Positions 46,506 to 57,918 are shown, counted from the stretch's first letter. The stretch: DNA of 64,000 bases from Hydractinia symbiolongicarpus (GCF_029227915.1 NC_079876.1:29795828-29859827), one strand, 5' to 3'. The notes: a model not told the origin generated them from the sequence alone. Numbers and translations: made by a program.

Positions 46506-46869
46506 TGAAAATTCAGGTTAATAAGGTTACTTCAACTTGGAAAAAGTACTGGAAATGAACTTTAGTATTCTAAATTGTGTAGGAACATTGCCGACCTTTC
46601 TATTTCTTTAATAATTTGCTGCTTTGATAATATATTAATTTGACTGGAACTGCAAAAACGGATGGTAATCCTTGAGATTTTGAACTTGAAATTTGGTGAC
46701 ATGGAAGGAATAATTGCGCATCGTGAAACAACGTCTGGTAGAATTATTGTAGCTATTCTATTTCTCCAAGTTTGATACTTCGCCACAACGTGTCATGGTA
46801 ACACATTTCCATGTTAAAAACTCTTCAAGCATCCTTCAATCATCTTATCACACAGGTTAACCTAGCTAA

Positions 46870-46952
46870 TACCAGAGGTGGGGTTCGATCCCACGCGGAC
46901 AATTGTCTACTGGAACTTAAGTCCATCGCCTTAACCACTCGGCCACCCTGGT
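46870..46952 (-). tRNA. tRNA-Leu(UAA)-like, copy 91
   Basis: A73 and G18G19 kept; A27-G43 clash; U54 changed to A (gttcgatccc). Confidence 0.6.
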
Positions 46953-47322
46953 TGAAATTTCAGGTTAATAAGGTTACTTGAATTTGGAAAAAGTACGGGA
47001 AATGAACCTTAACATTCTAAATCGCCCAAGAGCATTACTATTTGACGTCCTTCAGATTTTACAATAATTCGTCGCTTTGATAATTCATTGAATCGACTGG
47101 AACTGCAAAACGAAATGGTAATCTTTGAGATTTTGAACTTGAAATTTAGTGACATGGAAGGAATAATTGGGCATCGTGAAACAACGTCTGGTAGAATTAT
47201 TGTAGCTATTCTATTTCTCCAAGTTTGATACTTCGCCACAACGTGTCATGGTAACACATTTCCATGTTAAAAACTCTTCAAGCATCCTTCAATCATCTTA
47301 TCACACAGGTTAACCTAGCTAA

Positions 47323-47405
47323 TACCAGAGGTGGGGTTCGATCCCACGCGGACAATTGTCTAATGGAACTTAAGTCAATCGCCTTAACCACTCGGCCACC
47401 CTGGT
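47323..47405 (-). tRNA. tRNA-Leu(UAA)-like, copy 92, class C
   Basis: A27-U43 restored, but an inner U-C mismatch (gtcaat); U54 changed to A. Confidence 0.55.
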
Positions 47406-47776
47406 TGAAATTTCAGGTTAATAAGGTTACTTGAATTTGGAAAAAGTACGGGAAATGAACCTTAACATTCTAAATCGCCCAAGAGCATTACTATTTGACG
47501 TCCTTCAGATTTTACAATAATTCGTCGCTTTGATAATTCATTGAATCGACTGGAACTGCAAAACGAAATGGTAATCTTTGAGATTTTGAACTTGAAATTT
47601 AGTGACATGGAAGGAATAATTGGGCATCGTGAAATAACGGCTGGTAGAATTATTGTAGCTATTCTATTTCTCCAAGGTCGATACTTCGCCACAACGTGTC
47701 ATGGCAAACACACTTCCACGTTTAAAAATCTTCAAGCATCCTTCAATCATCTTATCACAAAGGTTAACCTAGCTAA

Positions 47777-47859
47777 TACCAGAGGAGGGGTTCGAACCCA
47801 CGCGGACAATCGTCCATTGGAACTTAAGTCCAACGCCTTAACAACTCGACCACCCTGGT
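47777..47859 (-). tRNA. tRNA-Leu(UAA)-like, copy 93
   Basis: Class A anticodon and acceptor; D arm altered (acaactcgacc). Confidence 0.6.
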
Positions 47860-48229
47860 TGAAAGTTCAGGTTAATAAGGTTACTTGAATTTGGAAAAAG
47901 TACGGGAAATGAACCTTAGTACTCTAAATCGCCCAAGAGCATTGCTATTTGACGACCTTCAGATGTTTCAATAATTTGCCATTTTGATAACTCAACAAAA
48001 TGAATTGAGCTGCAAAAAGGGATGGTAATATTAGGGATTTTGAGTATGAAATTTTGAGATATGGAAGGCGTCATTGCGCATCGTAAAATATCGGTTTGTA
48101 GAATTATTGATGCTGTTCCATTTCGCCATATGCGATACTTCACCACAACGTATCATAGTAACACATTTCCATGGTTAAAACTCTCCAAGCATCCTTCAGT
48201 CATCTTATCACCCAGATTAACCTAGCTAA

Positions 48230-48311
48230 TAACAGAGATGGGGTTCGATCCTCCCCGGCAATCGTCCATTGGAACTTAAGTCCAACGCCTTAACCATTCG
48301 ACCACCCTGGT
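48230..48311 (-). tRNA. tRNA-Leu(UAA)-like, copy 94, 82 nt
   Basis: T arm rewritten as gatggggttcgatcctcccc and one base shorter; anticodon arm intact. Confidence 0.5.
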
Positions 48312-48673
48312 TGAAAATTCAGGTTAATAAGGTTACTTGAATTTGGAAAAAGTACGGGAAATGAACCTTAACATTCTAAATCGCCCAAGAGCATTACTAT
48401 TTGACGTCCTTCAGATTTTACAATAATTCGTCGCTTTGATAATTCATTGAATTGACTGGAACTGCAAAACGAAATGGTAATCTTTGAGATTTTGAACTTG
48501 AAATTTAGTGACATGGAAGGAATAATTGGGCATCGTGAAATAACGGCTGGTAGAATTATTGTAGCTATTCTATTTCTCCAAGGTCGATACTTCGCCACAA
48601 CGTGTCATGGTAACACATTTCCATGTTTAAAATTCTTCAAGCATCCTTCAATCATCTTATCACACAGGTTAAC

Positions 48674-48756
48674 CACCAGAGGTGGGGTTCGAACGCACGC
48701 GGACAATTGTCCATTGGAACTTAAGTCCATCGCCTTAAGCACTCGGCCACCCTGGT
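48674..48756 (-). tRNA. tRNA-Leu(UAA)-like, copy 95, class B variant
   Basis: Same gene sequence as copy 87. Confidence 0.6.
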
Positions 48757-49126
48757 TGAAATTTCAGGTTAATAAGGTTACTTGAATTTGGAAAAAGTAC
48801 GGAAAATGAACCTTAGTATTCTAAATTGCCCAAGAGCATTACCATTTGACCACCTTCAGATCTTTCAATAATTTGCCATTTTGATAACTCAACAAAATGA
48901 ATTGAGCTGCGAAAAGGGATGGTAATATTCAGGATTTTGAGTTTGAAATTTTGAGATATGGAAGGCATAATTACGCATCGTGAAATAACGGCTTGTAGAT
49001 TTATTGGTGCTATTCCATTTCGCCATGCGCGATACTTCACCACAACGTATCATGATAACACATTTCCACGGTTAAAAGTCTCCAAGCATCCCTAAATCTT
49101 TTTATCACACAGGTTGACCTAGCTAA

Positions 49127-49209
49127 TACCAGAGGTGGGGTTCGTACCCACGCGGACAATCGTCCATTGCAACTTAAGTCCAACGCCTTAACCACTCGTT
49201 CACCCAGTG
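49127..49209 (-). tRNA. tRNA-Leu(UAA)-like, copy 96, degenerate
   Basis: Like copy 88 with a further A-box change (ctcgttca). Confidence 0.4.
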
Positions 49210-49565
49210 TGAAAATTCAGGTTAATAAGGTTACTTCAACTTGGAAAAAGTACTGGAAATGAACTTTAGTATTCTAAATTGTGTAGGAACATTGCCGACC
49301 TTTCTATTTCTTTAATAATTTGCTGCTTTGATAATATATTAATTTGACTGGAACTGCAAAAACGGATGGTAATCCTTGAGATTTTGAACTTGAAATTTGG
49401 TGACATGGAAGGAATAATTGGGCATCGTGAAATAACGGCTGGTAGAATTATTGTAGCTATTCTATTTCTCCAAGGTCGATACTTCGCCACAACGTGTCAT
49501 GGTAACACATTTCCATGTTTAAAATTCTTCAAGCATCCTTCAATCATCTTATCACACAGGTTAAC

Positions 49566-49648
49566 CACCAGAGGTGGGGTTCGAACGCACGCGGACAATT
49601 GTCCATTGGAACTTAAGTCCATCGCCTTAAGCACTCGGCCACCCTGGT
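49566..49648 (-). tRNA. tRNA-Leu(UAA)-like, copy 97, class B variant
   Basis: Duplicate of copy 95, offset 892 bp. Confidence 0.6.
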
Positions 49649-50018
49649 TGAAATTTCAGGTTAATAAGGTTACTTGAATTTGGAAAAAGTACGGAAAATG
49701 AACCTTAGTATTCTAAATTGCCCAAGAGCATTACCATTTGACCACCTTCAGATCTTTCAATAATTTGCCATTTTGATAACTCAACAAAATGAATTGAGCT
49801 GCGAAAAGGGATGGTAATATTCAGGATTTTGAGTTTGAAATTTTGAGATATGGAAGGCATAATTACGCATCGTGAAATAACGGCTTGTAGAATTATTGGT
49901 GCTATTCCATTTCGCCATGCGCGATACTTCACCACAACGTATCATGATAACACATTTCCACGGTTAAAAGTCTCCAAGCATCCCTAAATCTTTTTATCAC
50001 ACAGGTTGACATAGCTAA

Positions 50019-50101
50019 TACCAGAGGTGGGGTTCGTACCCACGCGGACAATCGTCCATTGCAACTTAAGTCCAACGCCTTAACCACTCGTTCACCCAGT
50101 G
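50019..50101 (-). tRNA. tRNA-Leu(UAA)-like, copy 98, degenerate
   Basis: Duplicate of copy 96, offset 892 bp. Confidence 0.4.
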
Positions 50102-50465
50102 TGAAAATTCAGGTTAATAAGGTTACTTCAACTTGGAAAAAGTACTGGAAATGAACTTTAGTATTCTAAATTGTGTAGGAACATTGCCGACCTTTCTATT
50201 TCTTTAATAATTTGCTGCTTTGATAATATATTAATTTGACTGGAACTGCAAAAACGGATGGTAATCCTTGAGATTTTGAACTTGAAATTTGGTGACATGG
50301 AAGGAATAATTGCGCATCGTGAAACAACGTCTGGTAGAATTATTGTAGCTATTCTATTTCTCCAAGTTTGATACTTCGCCACAACGTGTCATGGTAACAC
50401 ATTTCCATGTTAAAAACTCTTCAAGCATCCTTCAATCATCTTATCACACAGGTTAACCTAGCTAA

Positions 50466-50548
50466 TACCAGAGGTGGGGTTCGATCCCACGCGGACAATT
50501 GTCTAATGGAACTTAAGTCCATCGCCTTAACCACTCGGCCACCCTGGT
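50466..50548 (-). tRNA. tRNA-Leu(UAA), copy 99, class C
   Basis: Fully paired AUGGA/UCCAU anticodon stem, A73 and G18G19; only U54 to A departs from a good fold. Confidence 0.75.
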
Positions 50549-50918
50549 TGAAATTTCAGGTTAATAAGGTTACTTGAATTTGGAAAAAGTACGGGAAATG
50601 AACCTTAACATTCTAAATCGCCCAAGAGCATTGCTATTTGACGACCTTCAGATGTTTCAATAATTTGCCATTTTGATAACTCAACAAAATGAATTGAGCT
50701 GCAAAAAGGGATGGTAATATTAGGGATTTTGAGTATGAAATTTTGAGATATGGAAGGCGTCATTGCGCATCGTAAAATATCGGTTTGTAGAATTATTGAT
50801 GCTGTTCCATTTCGCCATATGCGATACTTCACCACAACGTATCATGGTAACACATTTCCATGGTTAAAACTCTCCAAGCATCCTTCAGTCATCTTATCAC
50901 CCAGAATAACCTAGCTAA

Positions 50919-51000
50919 TAACAGAGATGGGGTTCGATCCTCCCCGGCTATCGTCCATTGGAACTTAAGTCCAACGCCTTAACCATTCGACCACCCTGGT
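50919..51000 (-). tRNA. tRNA-Leu(UAA)-like, copy 100, 82 nt
   Basis: Duplicate of copy 94 with one variable-arm change. Confidence 0.5.
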
Positions 51001-51370
51001 TGAAAATTCAGGTTAATAAGTTTACTTGAATTTGGAAAAAGTACGGGAAATGAACCTTAACATTCTAAATCGCCCAAGAGCATTACTATTTGACGTCCTT
51101 CAGATTTTACAATAATTCGTCGCTTTGATAATTCATTGAATTGACTGGAACTGCAAAACGAAATGGTAATCTTTGAGATTTTGAACTTGAAATTTAGTGA
51201 CATGGAAGGAATAATTGGGCATCGTGAAATAACGCCTGGTAGAATTATTGTAGCTATTCTATTTCTCCAAGTTTGATACTTCGCCACAACGTGTCATGGT
51301 AACACATTTCCATGTTAAAAACTCTTCAAGCATCCTTCAATCATCTTATCACACAGGTTAACCTAGCTAA

Positions 51371-51453
51371 TACCAGAGGAGGGGTTCGAACCCACGCGGA
51401 CAATCGTCCATTGGAACTTAAGTCCAACGCCTTAACCACTCGACCACCCTGGT
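51371..51453 (-). tRNA. tRNA-Leu(UAA), copy 101, near-intact
   Basis: Class A; D-stem wobble (cgacc) and one T-stem change (gagggg). Confidence 0.78.
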
Positions 51454-51822
51454 TGAAAGTTCAGGTTAATAAGGTTACTTGAATTTGGAAAAAGTATGGG
51501 AAATGAACCTTAGTATTCTTATCGCCCAAGAGCATTACCATTTGACGAACTTCAGATTTTTAAATAATTTGCCATTTTGATAGTTCAACAAATTGACTAT
51601 AACTGCAAAAAAGTATGGTAATTTTTGGGATTTTGACTTTGAAATTTTGAGATATGGAAGGCATTATTGCGCATCGTGAAATAACGGCTGGTGGAATTAT
51701 TGTTGCTATTCTATTTCTCCAAGGTCAATACTTCGCCACAAAGTGTCATGGCAAACACACTTCCACGTTGAAATTCTCCAGGCATCCTTCAATCATCTTA
51801 TCACACAGGTTAACCTAAGTAA

Positions 51823-51905
51823 TTCCAGAGGTGGGGATCGGACCCACGGAGACAACCGTCCATTGGAACTTAAGTCCAACGCCTTAACCACTCAGCCGCT
51901 CTGGT
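51823..51905 (-). tRNA. tRNA-Leu(UAA)-like, copy 102
   Basis: T loop ttcgg-type change (gatcggac), and a 5' strand ctctggt that alters acceptor pairing. Confidence 0.5.
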
Positions 51906-52265
51906 TGAAGTTTCAGGTTAATAAGGTTACTTGAACTTGGAAAAAGTACTGGCAATGAACTTTAGTGTTATAAATCGCGAAAGAGCATTACTATTTGACG
52001 ACCTTCAGATTTTTCAATAATTTGCCGTTTTGATTACTCAACAAACTGCAAAATGGCATGGTAATATTTGGGATTTTGAGTTTGAAAGTTTGAGATAGGG
52101 AAGGCATTATTGCGCATCGTGAAGTAACGGCTAGTAGAATTATTGGGGCTATTCTCTTTCGCCATGTGGAATAATTAAACACAACGTGCCATGTTAACGC
52201 ATTTCCACGGTTAAAACTCTCCAAGCATCCTTCAATCTTCTTATCACACAGGTTAACCTAGCTAA

Positions 52266-52348
52266 TACCATAATAGGGGTTCGAACCCACCCAGACAATC
52301 GACCAATGGATCTTAAGTCCAACGCATTAACCACTCGTCCACCGTGGT
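52266..52348 (-). tRNA. tRNA-Leu(UAA)-like, copy 103, degenerate
   Basis: 3' acceptor strand accataa and D arm cgcatt...cgtcc are changed; B box intact. Confidence 0.45.
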
Positions 52349-52718
52349 TGAAATTTTGGATTAATAAAGTTACGTGAATTTGGAAAAAGTACGGGAAATT
52401 AACCTTAGTATTCTAAATCGAACAAGAGCATTTCCATTTCACGACTTTCAGATTTTTCAATAATTTGTCATTTTGATAGCTAAACAAAATGAATGGAGAT
52501 GCAAAAAGGGATGGTAATGTTTGGGATTTTGTGTATGAAATTTTGAGATATGTAAGGGATAATTGCGCATCGTGAAATAACGGCTCGTGGAATTATTGGT
52601 GCTTTTCCATTTCACCATGTGCGATACTTCACCACAACGTCTCATGTTAACACATTTCCACGGTTAAAACTCTCCAAGCATCCCTCAATCTTCTTATCAC
52701 ACAGAATAGCCTAGCTAA

Positions 52719-52801
52719 TACCAGAGGTGGGGTTCGAACCCACGCGGACAATCGTCCATTGGAACTTAAGTCCAACGCCTTAACCACTCAGCCACCCTGG
52801 T
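52719..52801 (-). tRNA. tRNA-Leu(UAA), copy 104, near-intact
   Basis: Intact form except a C12 to U change giving a G-U wobble in the D stem. Confidence 0.9.
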
Positions 52802-53173
52802 TGAAGTTTCAGGTTTCCAAGGTTACTTGATATTGGAAAAAGTACTGGCAATGAACCTTAACATTCTAAGTCGTGTAAGAGCATTGACATCTGTCGTCCT
52901 TCTTATCTCTTTAATAATTTGCCGCTTTGATAATTCAACAAATTGATTGGAACTGTAAAAAGGGATTGTAATATTTGGGAGTTTGATTTTAAAATATTGA
53001 GATATGAAAGGAATAATTGCGCATCGTGAAATAACGGCTGGTAGAATTATTGTAGCTATTCTATTTCTCCAAGGTCGATACTTCGCCACAACGTGTCATG
53101 GCAAACACACTTCCACGTCTAAAAATCTTCAAGCATCCTTCAATCATCTTATCACAAAGGTTAACCTAGCTAA

Positions 53174-53256
53174 TACCAGAGGAGGGGTTCGAACCCACGC
53201 GGACAATCGTCCATTGGAACTTAAGTCCAACGCCTTTACCACTCGACCGCCCTGGT
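53174..53256 (-). tRNA. tRNA-Leu(UAA)-like, copy 105
   Basis: Related to copies 93 and 101; D loop gcctttacc. Confidence 0.6.
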
Positions 53257-53626
53257 GGAAAGTTCAGGTTAATAAGGTTACTTGAACTTGGAAAAAGTAC
53301 GGGAAATGAACCTTAGTACTCTAAATCGCCCAAGAGCATTACCATTTGACGAACTTCAGATTTTTAAATAATTTGCCATTTTGTTAGCTCAACAAAATGA
53401 ATGGAGCTGCAAAAAGGGATGGTAATATTAGGGATTTTGAGTATGAGATTTTGAGATATGAAAGGCGTCATTGCGCATCGTAAAATATCGGTTTGTAGAA
53501 TTATTAATGCTGTTCCATTTCGCCATATGCGATACTTCACCACAACGTATCATGGTAACACATTTCCATGGTTAAAACTCTCCAAGCATCCTTCAGTCAT
53601 CTTATCACCCAGATTAACCTAGCTAA

Positions 53627-53708
53627 TAACAGAGATGGGGTTCGATCCTCCCCGGCAATCGTCCATTGGAACTTAAGTCCAACGCCTTAACCATTCGACC
53701 ACCCTGGT
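53627..53708 (-). tRNA. tRNA-Leu(UAA)-like, copy 106, 82 nt
   Basis: Same gene sequence as copy 94. Confidence 0.5.
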
Positions 53709-54068
53709 TGAAAATTCAGGTTAATAAGGTTACTTGAATTTGAAAAAAGTATGGGAAATGAACTTTAGTGTTAAAAATCGCGAAAGAGCATTACTATTTG
53801 ACGACCTTCAGATTTTTCAATAATTTGCCGTTTTGATTACTCAACAAACTGCAAAATGGCATGGTAGTATTTGGGATTTTGAGTTTGAAAGTTTGAGATA
53901 GGGAAGGCATTATTGCGCATCGTGAAGTAACGGCTGGTAGAATTATTGGGGCTATTCTCTTTCGCCATGTGGAATAATTAAACACAACGTGCCATGTTAA
54001 CGCATTTCCACGGTTAAAACTCTTCAAGCATCCTTCAATCTTCTTATCACACAGGTTAACCTAGCTAA

Positions 54069-54151
54069 TACCATAATAGGGGTTCGAACCCACCCAGACA
54101 ATCGACCAATGGAACTTAATTCCAACGCATTAACCACTCGTCCACCGTGGT
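54069..54151 (-). tRNA. tRNA-Leu(UAA)-like, copy 107, degenerate
   Basis: Relative of copy 103, with an anticodon-loop neighbour change (cttaattcc). Confidence 0.4.
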
Positions 54152-54521
54152 TGAAGTTTTAGATTAATAAAGTTACGTGAATTTGGAAAAAGTACGGGAA
54201 ATTAACCTTAGTATTCTAAATCGAAAAAGAGCATTTCCATTTCACGACTTTCAAATTTTTCAATAATTTGTCATTTTGATAGCTAAACAAAATGAATGGA
54301 GATGCAAAAAGGAATGGTAATGTTTGGGATTTTGTGTATGAAATTTTGAGATATGTAAGGGATAATTGCGCATCGTGAAGTAACATCTGATAGAATTATT
54401 GGTGCTATTCCACTTCGCCATGTGCGATACTTTACCACAACGTATGATGTTAACACATTTCCAACGTCAAAACTCTCCAAGCATCCCTCAATCTTCTTAT
54501 CACACAGGTTAACCTAGCTAA

Positions 54522-54604
54522 TACCATAAGAGGGGTTCGAACCCACGCAGACAATCGACCAATGGAACTTAAGTCCAACGCCTTAACCACTCGTCCACCC
54601 TGGT
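54522..54604 (-). tRNA. tRNA-Leu(UAA)-like, copy 108
   Basis: Acceptor strand accataa leaves mismatches; anticodon stem U27-U43. Confidence 0.5.
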
Positions 54605-54974
54605 TGAAATTTTAGGTTAATAAAGTTACGTGTATTTGGAAAAAGTACGGGAAATTAACCTTGGTATTCTAAATCGAACAAGAGCATTTCCATTTCACGA
54701 CTTTCAGATTTTTCAATAATTTGCCATTTTGATAGCTAAACAAAATGAATGGAGATGCAAAAAGGGATGGTAAATTTTGGGATTTTGTGTATGACATTTT
54801 GAGATATGTAAAGGATAATTGTGCATCGTGAATTAACGGCTTGTAGGTTTATTGGTGCTATTCCATTTCACCATGTGCGATACTTCACCACAACGTATGA
54901 TGTTAACACATTTCCACCGTCAAAACTCTCTAAGCATCCCTCAATCTTCTTATCACCCAGATTAACCTAGCTAA

Positions 54975-54990
54975 TACCAGAGGTGGGGTT
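54975..54990 (-). pseudogene. Truncated tRNA-Leu, copy 109
   Basis: Only the acceptor 3' strand and part of the T arm remain; it runs straight into an inverted copy of spacer DNA. Confidence 0.75.
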
Positions 54991-55062
54991 CTTACACGAT
55001 TTAGAATATTAAGGCTTGGAAAAAGTACTGCCAATGAACCTTAATATTCTAAATCGTGTAAG
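54991..55062. repeat. Foldback: 24-bp perfect inverted arms
   Basis: Left arm 54,991-55,014 starts cttacacgatttagaata. It is the exact complement of 55,039-55,062, with a 24-nt spacer. The right arm is normal spacer sequence; the left arm is the misplaced inverted copy. Confidence 0.85.
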
Positions 55063-55355
55063 AGCATTAATATCTGTCGATCTTCTTATTTCTTTAACAA
55101 TTTGCTGTTTTGATAATTCAACAAATTGCCTGGAACGGCAAAAAAGTATGGTAATATTTGGGATTTTGAGTTTGAAATTTTGAGATATGGAAGGAATAAT
55201 TGCGCATTGTGAAGTAACATCTGGTAGAATTATTGGTGCTATTCCACTTCGCCATGTGCGACACTTCACCACAACGTATGATGTTAACACATTTCCACCG
55301 TCAAAACTCTCTAAGCATCCCTCAATCTTCTTATCACACAGGTTAACCTAGTTAA

Positions 55356-55438
55356 TACCATAAGAGGGGTTCGAACCCACGCAGACAATCGACCAATGAA
55401 ACTTAAGTCCAACGCCTTAACCACTCGTCCATCCTGGT
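55356..55438 (-). tRNA. tRNA-Leu(UAA)-like, copy 110
   Basis: Relative of copy 108 with ccatcctggt at the 5' end. Confidence 0.5.
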
Positions 55439-55808
55439 TGATATTTTAGGTTAATAAGGTTACGTGAATTTAGAAAAAGTACGGGAAATGAACCTTAGTA
55501 TTCTAAATCGAACAAGAGCATTTCCATTTGACGACTTTCAGATTTTTCAATAATTTGCCATTTTGATAGCTAAACAAAATGAATGGAACTGCAAAATGGG
55601 ATGGTAATATTTGGGATTTTGAGTTTGAAATTTTGAGATATGTAAGGGATAATTACGCATCGTGAAATAACGGCTTGTAGAATTATCGGGGATATTCTAT
55701 TCCGCCATGTGGAATAATTCAAAACAACGTGTCATGTTAACGCATTTCCACGTTTAAAATTCTCAAAGCATCCTTCAATCATCTTATCACCCAGATTAAC
55801 CTAGCTAA

Positions 55809-55889
55809 TAACAGAGATGGGGTTCGAAGCTCAAGGCAATCGTCCATTGGTACTTAAGTCCAACGCCTTAACCACTCGATCACCCTGGT
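55809..55889 (-). tRNA. tRNA-Leu(UAA)-like, copy 111, 81 nt
   Basis: T arm rewritten (ttcgaagctcaagg) and two bases shorter; the T stem does not pair. Confidence 0.4.
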
Positions 55890-56258
55890 TGAAAATTCAG
55901 GTTAATAAGGTTACTTGAATTTGGAAAATGTACGGGAAATGAACCTTAGTATTCTAATTGCCCAAGAGCATTACCATTTGACGAACTTCAGATTTTTAAA
56001 TAATTTGCCATTTTGATAATTCAACAAATTGACTAGAACTGCAAAAAAGTATGGTAATTTTTGGGATTTTGTGTTTGAAATTTTGAGATATGGAAGGAAT
56101 AATTGTGGATTGAGAAGTAACGGCTGGTACAACTATTGCAGCCATTCTATTTCTCCAGGTTTGATACTTCGCCACAACGTGTCATGGCAAACACATTTCC
56201 ACGCTTAAATTCTCCAAGCATCCTTCAATCATCTTATCACCCAGATTAACCTAGCTAA

Positions 56259-56341
56259 TACCAGAGGTGGGGTTCGAACCCACGCGGACAATTGTCCATT
56301 GGAACTTAAGTCCAACCCCTTAACCACTCGGCCTCCCTGGT
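56259..56341 (-). tRNA. tRNA-Leu(UAA), copy 112, near-intact
   Basis: Class A with one D-stem end mismatch (aacccc) and one change at position 8/9 (gcctccc). Confidence 0.78.
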
Positions 56342-56712
56342 TGAAATTTCAGATTAATAAGGTTACTTGAACTTGGAAAAACTACTGCCAATGAACCTTA
56401 ATATTCTAAATCGTGTAAGAGCATTAATATCTGTCGATATTCTTATTTCTTTAACAATTTGCCGTTTTGATAATTCAACAAATTGCCTGGAACTGCAAAA
56501 AAGTATGGTAATATTTGAGATTTTGAGTTTGAAATTTTGAGATATGGAAGGAATAATTGCGCATTGTGAAATAACATCTGGTAGAACTATTGGTGCTATT
56601 CCACTTCGCCATGTGCGATACTTCACCACAACGTATGATGTTAACACATTTCCACCGTCAAAACTCTCTAAGCATCCCTAAATCTTCTTATCACACAGTT
56701 TAACCTAGTTAA

Positions 56713-56780
56713 TACCATAAGAGGGGTTCGAACCCACGCAGACAATCGACCAATGAAACTTAAGTCCAAAGCCTTAACCA
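56713..56780 (-). pseudogene. Truncated tRNA-Leu, copy 113
   Basis: The 5' acceptor strand and most of the D arm are lost: taacca joins directly to spacer gattaaaactctcc, and the next gene follows only 125 bp on. Confidence 0.75.
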
Positions 56781-56837
56781 GATTAAAACTCTCCAAGCAA
56801 CCTTCAATCATCTTATCACACAGGTTAACCCAGCTAA

Positions 56838-56920
56838 TACCAGAGGTGGGGTTCCAATCCACGCGGACAATTGTCCATTGGAACTTAAGTCCAACGCCTT
56901 AACCACTCGTCGACCCTGGT
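56838..56920 (-). tRNA. tRNA-Leu(UAA)-like, copy 114
   Basis: T loop and B box altered (ggttccaatcc); rest near class A. Confidence 0.55.
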
Positions 56921-57290
56921 TGAAGTTTCAGGTTAATAAGGTTACTTGAACTTGGAAAAAGTACTGGCAATGAACCTTAGTATTCTAAATCGCGCAAGAG
57001 CATTACCATTTGACGACCTTCAGATTTGTCAATAATTTGCCGCTTTGATAGCTCAACAAAATGAATGGAGCTGCAAAAAGGGATGGTAATATTTGGGATT
57101 TTTTGTATGAAATTTTGAGATATGTAAGGGATAATTGCGCATCGTAAAATAACGGCTTGTAGAATTATTGGTGCTACACCATTTTACCATATGCGATACT
57201 TCACCACAACGTATCATGGTAACACATTTCCATGGTTAAAACTCTCCAAGCATCCTTCAATCATCTTATCAAGAACGTTAACCTAGCTAA

Positions 57291-57373
57291 TAACAGAGGT
57301 GGGGTTCGAACCCACTCGGACAATCGTCCATTGGTACGTAAGTCCAACGCCTTAACAAATCGGCCACCCTGGT
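57291..57373 (-). tRNA. tRNA-Leu-derived copy 115, anticodon UAC
   Basis: The loop CUUACGU gives anticodon UAC (valine codon GUA) in a leucine-type body with a long variable arm. The acceptor has one mismatch (taacagag) and the D loop reads aacaaatcgg. Confidence 0.6.
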
Positions 57374-57384
57374 TGAAAATTCAG

Positions 57385-57560
57385 TCTCTATTATAATAGC
57401 CGTATTCCGTCTGTCTGTCTCTGCGCGTACCCCCCGCTGAGTTAGAAAATGATGTTACGGAAACACGAATGTCAAATGCGATATATTTTTATTCACTTTG
57501 TTGCGACGGGTAAATATAAAGGACGGGCAAACCCGTAGATTTTTCCACGGGCAACGACTA
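57385..57560 (+). mobile_element. Short Helitron-like insertion (tentative)
   Basis: Interrupts spacer sequence of an array unit (ttcag ... tttaataagg) with little or no target duplication. It begins TCTCTATTATAATAG, contains CTGTCTGTCTC, and ends with an imperfect hairpin CCCGTAGATTTTTCCACGGG followed by caacgacta. A 5' TC, a 3' hairpin and a CTA-type end are Helitron hallmarks. No gene inside. Confidence 0.5.
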
Positions 57561-57918
57561 TTTAATAAGGTTACTTGAATTTGGAAAAGTACGGGAAATG
57601 AACATTAGTATTCTAAATCGCCCAAGAGCATTACCATTTGACGAACTTCAGATTTTTCAATAATTTGACATTTTATTAGTTCAACAAAATGAATGGAGCT
57701 GCAAAAAGGAATGGTAATAATTGGGATTTTGAGTATGAAATTTTGAGATATGGAAGGCATCATTGCGCATCGTGAAATATCGGTTTGTAGAATTATTGAT
57801 GCTATTCCATTTCGCCATAGGAGATGATTCACCACAACGTATCATGGTAACACATTTCTATAGTTTTAACTCTCCGAGCATCCCTCAATCTTCTTATCGC
57901 ACAAGTTAGCCTAGCTAA

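Larger units (their letters stand above)
45078..46861. repeat. Two-unit higher-order repeat, 892 bp
   Basis: A class B variant and a degenerate unit alternate: starts 45,078, 45,531 recur at 45,970, 46,423. The same pair recurs at 48,674-50,101 with the same 892-bp step. Confidence 0.82.

Noticed and set aside
3050-57835. Many recurring open frames of 60-131 codons inside the spacers, on both strands
   Set aside because: They follow the repeat unit, overlap the tRNA or read through it in antisense, and vary in length and start with single substitutions. No codon bias or domain is visible.
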